Source: Gadus chalcogrammus
Taxonomy: Eukaryota; Chordata; Actinopteri; Gadiformes; Gadidae
NCBI RefSeq assembly: GCF_026213295.1
Contig: NC_079419.1
Location: 26,761,206-26,825,205 of the forward strand
DNA length: 64,000 nt
Reading direction: 5' to 3'
Below the pieces are notes generated by a model. The model was not told the origin of the DNA. It did not search any database and saw nothing but the letters and a program-made list of their open reading frames with translations. Position 1 is the stretch's first letter, and every line of letters begins with the position of its first letter. The position numbers and the translations under genes were made by a program. Positions 1 to 9,759 of the stretch are shown one piece after another.

Positions 1-194
1 CATTGTGATGATACATATTGGCTAAAGGTGAAGACAGCAGGTTGCACTAGAGACTTTACATGCAGTAGCATCATGTTCTCACCTCCAAATATTGGCATAA
101 ACCTTAGAATATAAAAAGCTCCATGCCAAAAGTATTTTAATTATTAAAGCCTATACCAATAAATGACTTAATGGTTGGTTAAATGAGAGATGTG

Positions 195-655
195 TCATCT
201 TTGAAGCTGAAGACATCTTTGTCCATGGTAACTCCACTGCCCTAAATGGATACACAAATTCACATAAGTACAGCTCTGATGGTGGATATTGTCTTTGTAC
301 GCAATTAACTTTATACTAACCATCTCCTTAGAAGGCAAGCTGTAAGGCCTCTGATTGTAAGCATGGTCCTCGTCAGAGTCCAATGGCATCTGTAAACCAA
401 ACATCATTATTGCGCCATCATGTTTAATATGCAAAGGTTTACCACTTGAAAAAGCGATCCAGGTTCGATTCAGAATGACACAGTACCAAACTAAACCTAC
501 TGCAGGAGCCATAAAGATACATGAAGTACTTAGCATTGACCACTGTGCAGCTTGAAAGTGTCCTTTTTCGTTTCGTTTTCTGAAGACAGGTGGGACATTG
601 TTTCGGAGGGTTGATTTTCCTTCCTCAGTAAAGTGGGCGAACTTCCTCCCATACC
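195..655 (-). CDS. possible exon(s) of an unrecognised gene
   Basis: An open frame covers this stretch on the minus strand. I do not recognise the product. A splice acceptor (ttttaattgcag) ends at 656, just upstream of the reading frame. A second acceptor-like site (tggtttacag) precedes a short acidic segment starting at 389, and a donor-like GTTAGT follows at 320. The frame has one hydrophobic stretch around MAPAVGLVWYCVIL that could span a membrane. No repeat termini surround it, so it could be one or two exons of a host gene, or a remnant. The evidence is only an open frame plus plausible splice sites. Confidence 0.25.
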
Positions 656-937
656 TGCAATTAAAACACCAGAGCATTACATTTATTACCAGGTCTTATC
701 CCAAATTCCTCTTGATAATACATAAATAAATACATATTATGTTTGTAGCACCGCAGCATACCCTTCCAGCCCAAGGTTTTCCACCAGGAAAACACACCAC
801 CACCGTCTCAGGAAAGACATGTCATGCTAAATAAAGATGTTAGTCAAAATGCATTCATTTCCTTATAGTATATTTACGGATTCTGTGTTTCATAATAAAA
901 AACAGCTAGTGTTGTGATAACCCCGCTTAGTGCATAC
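656..937. other. no gene or repeat recognised
   Basis: AT-rich sequence between the possible exon and the hAT MITE. It contains nothing I can assign. The last 8 bases (930-937) are the left target duplication of the MITE. Confidence 0.5.
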
Positions 938-1488
938 CAGAGGTGGAAAGTAACGAATTACATTACTCGCATTACTGTAATTGAGTAGCTTTTTTGTGTA
1001 CTTGTACTTTTCTAACTACTTTTTAAAATGTGTAATTTTACTTTTACTTAAGTACATTTTCTTTGGAGTAATGTACTTCGGTACATTTTACAGCACAAGC
1101 GTTACTGAGTAAAAAAAAATCTCACTGAAACAAAAAAAACGTGTTCTGGTAATGAATTATGGGATGTAAAAAACTGAACGTTGTGCCCCTGCGCGCCGGC
1201 AGCTCTAGAATTCTAGCCTAGAACCTAGTTCTTTTATAAAGAGTGTTGGCGCGTACGATCTGTCTCTCACTCAAACGATGAAGAGTAAGAGAACAGTAGA
1301 GGCAGAAAACACTGATTGTAAAAAAGTAACTTTTTACTTTTACTTAAAGTACATTTTAAATTATTTACTTTTTACTTTTACTTGAGTAGATTTTTTGAGC
1401 GGTAAATTTACTCGTACTTGAGTACAATTTCAACAGACTAACAGTACTTGTACTTGAGTAAAATATTTTAGTACTCTTTCCACCTCTG
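938..1488. mobile_element. hAT-type MITE
   Basis: The 551-bp element starts CAGAGGTGGAAAG and ends CTTTCCACCTCTG, which are perfect inverted termini. It is flanked by the 8-bp target duplication gtgcatac at 930-937 and 1489-1496. An 8-bp duplication with CAG-type ends is the hAT signature. The interior is rich in variants of ACTTTTACTTAAGTA and contains no transposase, so it is non-autonomous. Confidence 0.92.
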
Positions 1489-1496
1489 GTGCATAC

Positions 1497-2085
1497 ACTC
1501 TGAATACTCACTATTTTCTTTTCTGTTAGCAGTTTGAAAAATACAACATTTTACTACAAAGTTTGTTAATTCAACATTTTCTCGTATAAATCTGCATAGA
1601 GACTGCCTCTACAGACAGTAGAGGCAATCCTTCCGATTTTTTCAGATAGCCTATGGTGTTTATGTGCCTTATTACATAATAGCTCAGCATACTATACATA
1701 GTAGTTCGTATTAAGTGTCCCCGTTGTTAGGATTCTTATTCTTAACTCCATTGTTCATATTATTAGTACATGTCATTCTTAATTTCAACGGCTGATGCAA
1801 ACTTAATTTGAATGTAGTAAGGTAAATGTAGTAAGGCTGATGAAGTAGGCTAAGGTAAAAGGGTAATGTAGTCACGATCTTGAGAAAGCCTAAAAAGAAA
1901 GGTATAATTTAAAGTCAAGTGAAATTGTTCTTACCTCCATTGTTCATTTCCACTGAATATCAGCGGTGGCCATATTAGTTCTGTCGCGTTACGCACGCGC
2001 ACAAGCTATGGGCGTATTTGGCAGAGCAATGGGCGTGTCTGGCAGAACAATGGGCGTGATTGGCAAGTGGCTCCGGCTGCAGATA
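1497..2085. other. unassigned sequence with a short tandem repeat
   Basis: No gene is supported here. At 2008-2065 a 21-bp unit beginning ATGGGCGTGTCTGGCAGA is repeated about 2.8 times with a few substitutions. The rest is AT-rich unique-looking sequence. Confidence 0.5.
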
Positions 2086-2093
2086 GACCCTAC

Positions 2094-3140
2094 CATAGAT
2101 ATATATATTAACTAGATGCCCTACGGCGGCGTCTAGAACGTCACCATAGGCCGCCATCTTACCACAGTAAAGCTTTCTGGTGGAATCTGTTGTAGCGGAC
2201 GTGAATCAGTGATCTGCAAAAACGCTAATACTCTTATCTCGCTGAAATCTTGACGGAATTACAAACGGTTTGGTTTCTTACAACTTTTGCTTTTTCTGAG
2301 TTTTAGTAGACCATATATTGATTTAACATAAATAACATGAATACCTTGTGCATGTTTGTATTTATTGCACCTATCTGTTCTGTTTAATGTTCATTTCATA
2401 TGAAAACGCATGGTTATATATAATTACATAAATACATCTCTGTACAGGGTGGGGATTTCAACATGCAGCCTTTCTTGATGTATATTTGTAAAGGGAAATC
2501 TTGTACCTATTGTTGCAGTCTCTGCCTCCCCCTGGTGGTTTTGTTGGGGGAAAATACGTTTGTGTGGCGCATTAGGTGTGACGTAGCAGAACGGGTGGTC
2601 GTGGATAGTGTAAACAAAGGACTGCGCGGGAAAATCTGTGGGAGTCTACAGTGCGAACGTGATATTAGCCTTTTATGCTCATGAATGTACCATTGTTGAA
2701 GAAATAAAGCCTAATTCATTGCTGCAACCAACCAACGCCTCACTGTTTGTGCTTCGGCTATGTTAACCGGACCACTAGACAAGCAAGTTACCTGCAACGA
2801 GCCAAGTAATTGAATTGAAACCAGCTCGCTCCCAACTACGTTTCGGAGGAGGGAAGCGTTGGAGGTAACACTATTTTAGAACATTATTCTATTTTTCTTA
2901 GAACCTAACAATTATTCATAAGTATGTACTGTCATACCTACATCTCTGACGTTTATAACAAACCAAACCGTTTGAAAATCGGTTGAAAATTGAGTAAGTA
3001 ATGGTTATTTAAAAAGTACATGAATCACTACCAACACTATTGGTGAGCAGCTTACTGTGGTAAGATGGCCGCCAGTGGTGACGTTCGACTCCATTGGCCA
3101 GCACCGCGGATGAGGCATCTAGTTAATATATATATCTATG
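2094..3140. mobile_element. non-autonomous DNA transposon with 8-bp TSD
   Basis: The 1,047-bp element has inverted termini of roughly 75-90 bp (imperfect) that begin CATAGATATATATATTAACT. It is flanked by the 8-bp duplication gaccctac at 2086-2093 and 3141-3148. The 8-bp duplication fits hAT or P superfamilies, and the CATA... end is unlike a typical hAT CAG end. No transposase is visible. The middle (about 2505-2870) has a GC-richer segment followed by AATAAA at about 2702. It could be a captured promoter/terminator or a nested solo LTR, but I cannot decide. Confidence 0.8.
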
Positions 3141-3215
3141 GACCCTACTCTAATAGAGTGGCGAAGTCACGCCTCTTCCGGTAGAGCACATGTGACCTAT
3201 GAGTATGAAAGATTT

Positions 3216-3270
3216 AAATTATCATTTAAATCCAAAAACATATGTTGTATTTGGATTTAAATGATAATTT
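3216..3270. repeat. perfect 21-bp hairpin
   Basis: Positions 3216-3236 and 3250-3270 are exact reverse complements (aaattatcatttaaatcc...) around a 13-base loop. This could be the core of a small palindromic repeat or a cruciform site. No function is assigned. Confidence 0.8.
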
Positions 3271-3884
3271 TTCATGCAAAGAAAACTAAACATTTTCGTG
3301 AAGAAGTTTGATAATGTTCAGTGTTTCCCACAGACCAAGGACCAATGTGTGGTGCGGGGGTGGGTGGGGGGGGTTGGGGCGGGCGGGCGGTGCGGCACGG
3401 CGGCGCGGCGGCGTCACCGCAGGAGTTTAGTTTTTACCAGAACTTTTGATTCTGTGACATTCAAGGAATGAATTGCAACAGACAACTAAAGCTGGAGGTT
3501 TTTATTTCAAGTACAAATTATCTCAAGACCTACCTGAACCAATATTTAACTTTTTTAGGAAAAATAAAATAAATAGTAACAATATACTACTAGGTACAAC
3601 AAGGCAACTAACTAAAATAATGAATGCAATGCACATATTGTCAGGGAGGTTAGCCGACTGAGGTCTAAGGACTTGGAAGGCTCCTAGGATGTCCAGCTCC
3701 TGGAACCTCCTTTGTTAGTTCTGTCTCCAGGCCAGTAATGTAGGGTTGGATGACCTACAATGAACAGATCAGCACATTTTCTCTACCAGGAACAGAAGGA
3801 TCGAAATTACTTTCCCTACTCTTATTTTTTTAAAGTTAAAATCTACACTAATCTGTTTCCACCTCACCTGTGGTTTCAGCAACA

Positions 3885-4112
3885 TTTTGTCTGCTGTCCT
3901 CCTGGCCTATAGTAATCAGTATCTCTCCTGAACAGCCCGGCCCCTGAGAAGCACAACATTCGAAATAAATTGATTATATATTTAATAAACATTTACTAGC
4001 CACAGCCATTTGACTGTTCAACTTGATTTCAGACTAAGCTAACTACCTCCTCAAGCTGCTCCGCGTCGTCTGGACGAGGCCTTTTTTGGTGCAGAAAAAA
4101 CTTTTCAATACT
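3885..4112 (-). pseudogene. hAT transposase N-terminal remnant
   Basis: On the minus strand, 4112-4023 encodes a peptide starting MSIEKFFLHQKRPRPDDAEQ, which resembles the short N-terminal segment that precedes the zinc finger in many ZMYM-like hAT transposases. A second coding-like piece at 3957-3885 ends at a good donor (CAG before gtgagg). The two pieces look like consecutive exons of a decayed transposase. The catalytic domain is not visible. The assignment rests on motif resemblance and position inside a hAT element. Confidence 0.4.
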
Positions 4113-4875
4113 CATCTGGATTAAAGCAACAAACATCAGAATAAAATATTATTAAGAATAGAATGTAATAAATGTTTTCTATTCTTTTTGATATGGGCAC
4201 CGTATAGGCCTATCTAAACTATAACCGTATTTCATCTTAATCGCAGTGTTCGCTGCGTTACCAACGACGTTGTCTATGATGACGGGTGCGGGATGTTCAA
4301 TATCAATAACGTTGAGTTCATAAAGCTAATATTACCTTTTCAGAGTTAACAAAAAATTTGGGCAGGTGTGTTAGACCACAGTATATCATACTAACCTTTG
4401 GTAAACTGCAAATGTCGCAGACCGTCTTCTCTGTGCCAAATATATTTTTCAATTGACCTCAAGCATTGCGCGTGGACAGGAGGAGCGGGCGAATCAGCCG
4501 TCAGTGAGTGTGCATGTAACTCCGCGTTTACATGCGGACACATCTGATCCGCATAGATGTGGAAGAACAGCTCAATCGGAATAGAAAAGTATCATATATA
4601 TACGCCTCAATCGGTTCGGAATAGAATTCTATGCGGAATAGAAGAGGTGGTGTAGTCCGCTATAAACACTTATTCCGATTAGTTTGGGGTTTAACTTAGA
4701 GCAGCTGCAGTAGTTCGCAATTGGTCCACTCCGTCTGTACTTTAATGCACACCGAACTTTACCGCTGTCAAGGAAATTGGATTTATTGCCTGATTCACGT
4801 CTTTGTTATTATCACTCCGTAGTAGTTACAGTAGTACGGTAACTTATCAACCCCAGCGTGTCCGGTTGCTAATAG

Positions 4876-5510
4876 GGATGCACCGATCCGATATTTGTAT
4901 CGGTATCGGTACCGATATTGAGGACATTTCTAGATCGGGTATCGGTGACAAATGGGCCGATCCATATTTAAAAAAAAAAAATATTTTATTTTTTTTAAAT
5001 TTTTTTTTTACGTTTATGTACATACTTGAATCCTATTCCTACTACCTTGCTGCTTTGATAATTGAATTTCCCACAAAAATGTTCTCACGGGATTAATAAA
5101 AGTGTATCTATCTATCTATTGGCTGATCTATTCAGTTTCTATGATGTGCGCTGTGAGTGACGTCATAAACAAGCAACACGCCGTGCGGAGCCTACAGTGA
5201 TTGCAAAATGGAGAGAGCAAAAGGATCTGCTATCTGGAGCTATTTCACTTTACCTAAGCCAGCAAGCTCCACGGCTACATGCAACATATGCAAAGTAAAT
5301 GTCCCGAGGGGTGGTACTAAACCTTCTAGCTTTAATACCACAAACCTTATAAAGCACCTCCAAAAATTCAAGTCTCATGATCCCAGTCTTTTCCCCTCAA
5401 TGAAACTTAGTTTGAAGCCATAATTTCGCGCTGTTTTTTTATATCGGTATCGGATCGGTAGATTGGAGATTTTTAGATTTCCAAATCGCGTTATAAAAAA
5501 ATAAATAATA
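4876..5510 (+). mobile_element. nested, incomplete hAT element with BED finger
   Basis: It begins with TAGGGATGCACCGATCCGAT, followed by the repeated TATCGGTATCGG motif common to a widespread fish hAT family. Another TATCGGTATCGG run occurs at 5442-5460, but the expected closing inverted terminus is not seen, so the right end is approximate. It lies inside the older hAT element at 3319-5615. Confidence 0.6.
5208..5423 (+). CDS. BED zinc finger fragment of a hAT transposase
   Basis: A 71-codon ORF starting MERAKGSAIWSYFTL contains a BED-type finger: the Cx2C pair is at about residues 26-29 (CNICK) and the histidines at about residues 49-55 (LIKHLQKFKSH). BED fingers form the N-terminal DNA-binding domain of many hAT transposases and of host ZBED proteins. 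The frame stops soon after the finger and no RNase-H-like catalytic core follows. A full ZBED-like transposase runs over 600 residues, so this is only the DNA-binding end of a truncated element. Confidence 0.7.
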   Translation: MERAKGSAIWSYFTLPKPASSTATCNICKVNVPRGGTKPSSFNTTNLIKHLQKFKSHDPSLFPSMKLSLKP

Positions 5511-5615
5511 ATAATATTAATTAATAAAAAAAAAAGAAGACAGAATCAATTAGCGGCACTCGATGTTGATTCTGTGGCGCCGCGCCACACAATGGTCTAT
5601 GTATGGGAAACACTG

Positions 5616-6020
5616 ATGTTAGGTTTTTTCCAAGGGGAGGATAAAAGCATCAAAAGAGGTGAAAACCATTATAAATTGGGGCATTTGGAGAGTTTCAGTT
5701 ATGCCGATGGGGAGATTGTCGGTCTTGTCCAAGCCAGTCACAGGGAGCGTGACGGCACATGCGAGACATGTAGTCTTTCTCATTGTGTTTTCTCTACAGC
5801 CTTTAACTGAACAATTGCACAATAAACCTGACCCAATACAGAGTAGGCGGGGTCTATATGACGTAGTACGTGCTCTGATTGGCTATGGTTTTGAGAGCCC
5901 GCCTCCAGCTTCCTCATATGTGTGATGATACTTCCATCTTGTGGCCATGAGCAGTTATTACAGCTTATGTGTTTGGTCCTGCTCCCCTTGTGGCTATGTG
6001 CAGTTATTACAGCTTACAGC
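5616..6020. other. unassigned sequence with a duplicated 55-bp segment
   Basis: Two copies of a segment ending GCAGTTATTACAGCTTA lie at about 5936-5968 and 5987-6018. A weaker third copy, ending GTTACAGCTTACAT, lies at 7442-7472 on the far side of the foldback element. No convincing gene is present; the short ORFs here overlap on both strands without recognisable domains. Confidence 0.45.
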
Positions 6021-6346
6021 GTATTTTAATATGCAAAGTGACAATGCAATCCTCCAATTTGCAAAAGTTATAACAATAAGAATAGAATAACATTTTGTCA
6101 AATTCTTTGAGTTCCTTTATTCAAATTGAAAGCGTCCCCATGATTGCAATCCACTTCGCCACGCTCCGTGTGTTGCGATATTCAAATGACATTTCAATCC
6201 GCAAAACGAACGCTTTGCAAAAGATTTGGCAAAACGGAATCCAAAACGTTTTCCAAAACAGAATCCAAAACGTTTTCCAAAAAGTCAATATGCAAAGTGG
6301 CAAACGTATCAGCCAATCAGCGTATGGGCGGAAATTACGTCACTTC

Positions 6347-6562
6347 CTATTGCCTCCAAGGGTATGTCCACGGTGGGTCTCTGTTTACCACACTGGCGTC
6401 AAAACGTACCAGTGAGGATAAGTCGTCTATCCTATCTCCCAGAACACGCCCTCTATCAACTGCATCTGTGTCTTCAACACTATTGTTCTCCACATCATCG
6501 GCCAAACTTCGGAGCGTATCAATAATCTCCTCCATTGGTGACCATTGACCTGACACATACAA
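6347..6562 (-). CDS. short acidic ORF inside the foldback element
   Basis: A 71-codon frame encodes an acidic peptide (MEEIIDTLRSLADDVENNS...). It fills most of the unique centre of the foldback element and ends in the left inverted terminus. I recognise no domain. It may be a captured exon or a chance frame. Confidence 0.2.
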   Translation of the reverse strand: MYVSGQWSPMEEIIDTLRSLADDVENNSVEDTDAVDRGRVLGDRIDDLSSLVRFDASVVNRDPPWTYPWRQ

Positions 6563-6566
6563 ACGT

Positions 6567-6961
6567 TGTTTTTTTTAAATACATTTTATTGACAATTAGC
6601 AATACAACAACAGCCAGGGGGTACAGAAATGGCAGACATACAAAATACAGACACAAAAAATACAAAATGCAGCATTAAATTAAAAAAAATAAATAAATAA
6701 AGTGTTTTAATAGCTGTCCCATTCCTATTGCCTGGTTTCATTCTCAAACACAACAAAAAGCGGTTTCTGATTCGAGTATTTACATTTATGAATATGCCAT
6801 TTAGCTAATAAAATAATAAGGTTTATAATAAAATATTGGTGTGCTTGACTAGAGGTGTAATTGAAGAAAACAAACAACACATGTTCAATACAACAAACAA
6901 TACATGTTCAATACAACAAACAATTCATGTTCAATACAAAAACAATACATGTTCAATACAA
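6567..6961 (-). mobile_element. retroposed sequence with ~15-bp target duplication
   Basis: The interval is bounded by GACACATACAAACGT (6552-6566) and GACACATACGAACGT (6962-6976), which match at 14 of 15 positions. The + strand starts with a T run at its left edge, so the minus strand ends with AATAAA plus an A tail. That combination indicates target-primed insertion of a polyadenylated transcript or SINE. The 5' end (6871-6961) consists of about four copies of a ~22-bp unit containing ATACATGTTCAATACAA. Confidence 0.65.
6871..6961. repeat. 22-bp tandem repeat, about four units
   Basis: The unit is built around ACAAACAATACATGTTCAAT with small length changes between copies. It sits at the 5' end of the retroposed insert. 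Confidence 0.8.
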
Positions 6962-7331
6962 GACACATACGAACGTGTACAAGGAAATTACGAGCAAGTG
7001 ACGTAGTTCCCGCCCAGACGCTGATTGGCTTATACGTTTGCCACTTTGCATATTGACTTTTTGGAAAACGTTTTGGATTCCGTTTTGGAAAACGTTTTGG
7101 ATTCCTTTTTGCCAAATCTTTTGCAAAGAGTTCGTTTTGCGGATTGAAATGTCATTTGAATATCGCAACACACGGAGCGTGGCGAAGTGGATTGCAATCC
7201 CGGGGACGCTATAGCTTTTCAATTTGAATAAAGGAACTCAAAGAATTTGACATAATATTATTCTATTTGTATCGTTATAACTTTTGCAAATTTAATTGAG
7301 GATTGCATTGTCACTTTGCATATTAAAATAC

Positions 7332-7487
7332 ACTTTGAATAACGTATTTACAAATTACATTATAAAATTGCATAATGAATTGTCAATTGCATAATGTAAT
7401 TGCAAATTGCATTGCCATTTTAATTTTGCTACATATATGCTTCCATAATGTGCGGATGTTACAGCTTACATGCTTATTTTCGTCACA
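7332..7487. other. AT-rich spacer
   Basis: Short AT-rich sequence with several overlapping variants of AATTGCATAATG, between the foldback element and the DIRS fragment. Nothing else is seen. Confidence 0.5.
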
Positions 7488-8571
7488 CCTGCCAGAATAC
7501 AGCGGTGGGTTGCTTGCGTCGGCATTATGCTGCGCTGCCCAGACAGCGCGGAGCCGACACTGCTGCCGCCATTGCTGAACGGGCCGACGACTTTACTGTC
7601 CCGCTCGACGATGCCCTCTCTCTCCTTGTGAGCTCGGAGTCAGACGACTCTGACCGCGACGAGGAGGGGGCGTCTCCCCCGGCTTCCCCTCTCCGAACGG
7701 CGTGGCCTGGGGCAGCAGCATTGCCCGTCTCTGCTGCCACCTCACTTCCAGTGGTTGGAGCGGCAGAGCTACCGGGCATTATCGCCAGGGCAGCCCCAAA
7801 CCTTGGCCTTGCGGTGCCCATGCCTCAGGGCCCCCAACGCCCGGACCAGCTCCGTGGCATCTGGGGGCTCGAGGCCGCGACACGCCCTGCCCGTCTCGAC
7901 CCGATCTGGCCGATGTTTCCCGCCATCAGCCCGTACTTCAGTGGGGCTGCGGCGGAGCCCGGGAGGCTCGGTGCCCCGGTGAAAACATTTATCCAGGTCA
8001 CGAAGACGGAGGGTCTGATAGACCGGGGTTACAGGGCGGTACCGCCGCTGGATTCCGCTCTGTGTGCTGTCTTTGGAGTGAAGCCGGGGCTCAGCGACCG
8101 CTGCCCCACTCCCAAAGACCAGCTGACGGCCAAGCTTACAGACAGAGCGCATCGGTGTATGATGCAGCAAGAGGCTGTTATGAATAACATCGCCCTGCTG
8201 GCGCATAACATCTCCGCCATGGCGGTTGACCCTCATCGTCTGGCCGAACAGTCCCGCCCCACAATGCCGGCGAAGGCAATTACGGGGCGAGGGAGAAGCG
8301 TGTGACGGCGAGAAACATCTCTTTACTAAAGACGGCTGTTTTTCCCCCACACAGTTTACGCCGGAGCCTACCGGCCCGGCCACAACTGTTTCACACGCAT
8401 CTCCAACCACATATACGCAGGCCGTCAATAAACCTCGTATTATTGATCGAGCCAGACCTTCATTACCTTTACAAAGGCAGCCTCGCCCGGCTTACCAGCC
8501 CCGCCCCCCTTTATCGCAGGCTGCGGCGAGTGGCCGGCAAAGGCCTCGGGCAGCGGGCTCATGGAGCGATG
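7488..8571 (+). pseudogene. DIRS retrotransposon ORF1 (Gag-like), 5' part
   Basis: The open frame runs to 8305 and can be read from about 7488; an ATG at 7448 lies in the same frame but in flanking AT-rich sequence. The product has an acidic Ser/Asp-rich N-terminus and a C-terminal part with VFGVKPGLSDRCPTPKDQL and HRCMMQQEAVMNNIALLAHN, which resemble the ORF1 protein of teleost DIRS1-like elements. ORF1 is presumed to be the structural protein of the particle. The frame breaks after 8305 where a locally duplicated segment begins (8278-8500 resembles 9789-9980). A hAT insertion follows at 8572. Confidence 0.65.
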
Positions 8572-9759
8572 CAGGCCCGGTTCCAGAACAGAATGCCTTG
8601 GGGTGCATCTGAGATTACAGGGGGTGCACCAGTAGGCTACTAGCCTATACTAAAACCAGCTACCCAGCTTCAGTTCAGACTTCGCTTTTTTACACACAGG
8701 CTTTTCCTACCATAGACAAGCACTTCTGCGTAGTTCTACTGACATGTTGGGACAACAAACAATTACTGTGCTTAAAAGATGGTATCATGTCTTGTGATGT
8801 GGAGAACATTTCAGCTGCAACATTAGCTTATTGATATCTTAGATAGCTTTGAATATGAGATAGGTTTTTGAGGTGTAAAAAAGAACAGAATTCTACACAA
8901 AAAACAAACAGGTGACTGCAATTCAAAAATAACGATTCTTTTTTTATAAATTGTGGCAGGATATTTGACATAACAAATAATTGTACATTGCCACTTATAA
9001 ATAAAACAGATTTTAGCTGAACAAGGAAAGAACACTTTCAGACTTTGAACTTTGAACAAAAAGTAATCAGTTTAATACTCTTCAAGTTAACACGATTGTA
9101 AATAAATGCAATAAAAAGAAATATGGGTTCTTATGAACATAATACATTTAATACATGTATTGGATATCCAACGGATATCCAACGGATATATAACTGTTGC
9201 TGCCGAAGAAGTTCAACGTCACTACCGTGCGCACCATAGATATACTATATGGGTGCGTGCATTTTGCACACGATGCCGGCAGGCGTTTAATCACAGCAGC
9301 GCTGATATAGAGCGACAACATTGCGACCTCGAGTGTGATATTGCTTTATCCAACAGTTATACTAGTAAAATGTACTGTTAATAATAATAATTGACAATAG
9401 ATTTTGATTTGTTTGTTTATTTAATCATATAAACGAATGAAATTGCTTCCGGCAACAAAAATAGATCCCCACTGAGCGGACTGTTGCCAAGCAACATATA
9501 AACAAAACAGCATACATAAATGCGGAGTGATTTTGTCAGTTTGGTGAACAGTCAGAGTGATGTTGGATGCTGATATCTCAACGGTATTTAATGGAAATTG
9601 TCACAGGTTTCATTACAATTTGTTTTGTGAGGAAGTATATTATTATTTTTTATCATATTTATATAAAAAAAAATCTTTTTAATTTTTTTCAATTGAGGGT
9701 GCAAACAATTTTTTTGGGGGTGCAATGCATGCTTATGCACCCCCGTAGAACCGGGCCTG
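8572..9759. mobile_element. hAT-type non-autonomous element inside DIRS
   Basis: The ends are CAGGCCCGGTTC and its inverted copy GAACCGGGCCTG. The 8-bp duplication gagcgatg flanks it at 8564-8571 and 9760-9767. The subterminal GGGGTGCAT...TGCACCCC motifs are also inverted. The 1,188-bp interior is AT-rich, includes a palindromic stretch near 9225-9260, and contains no transposase. Confidence 0.85.

Larger units (their letters stand above)
3319..5615 (-). mobile_element. degenerate hAT transposon (CAGTGTTTCCCA ends)
   Basis: The left end reads CAGTGTTTCCCACAGACC and the right end is its imperfect inverted copy (...TATGGGAAACACTG); the ends agree over about 40 bp. Flanking 8-mers do not match (ataatgtt versus atgttagg), although both contain atgtt, so the target duplication is eroded or the ends come from different copies. 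Remnants of a minus-strand transposase lie inside, and another hAT element is nested at about 4876. The 3350-3420 segment is extremely GC-rich and belongs to the terminal region. Confidence 0.7.
6021..7331. mobile_element. foldback-type element with ~327-bp inverted termini
   Basis: The segment 6021 to about 6347 is the inverted copy of about 6995 to 7331, with scattered substitutions. The termini carry an internal near-tandem motif built on CCAAAACGTTTTCC. Without the later insertion at 6567-6961 the element would be about 0.9 kb. No transposase is present. Such long termini with a short middle are typical of foldback MITEs. No clear target duplication was found at the ends. Confidence 0.8.

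Noticed and set aside
2463..2684. A 73-codon plus-strand ORF as a small gene.
   Set aside because: It lies inside the 8-bp-TSD non-autonomous element, has no recognisable domain, and has no splice or conservation evidence in the sequence.
3350..3420. A very GC-rich block that could be a CpG-island promoter.
   Set aside because: It sits immediately inside a hAT terminus and no open gene follows it; the same kind of GC-rich subterminal region occurs in the mirrored end.
7525..8428. Long ORFs on several frames and both strands across the DIRS gag region.
   Set aside because: The region is GC-rich, which opens shadow frames. Only the plus-strand frame ending at 8305 has recognisable ORF1 motifs.
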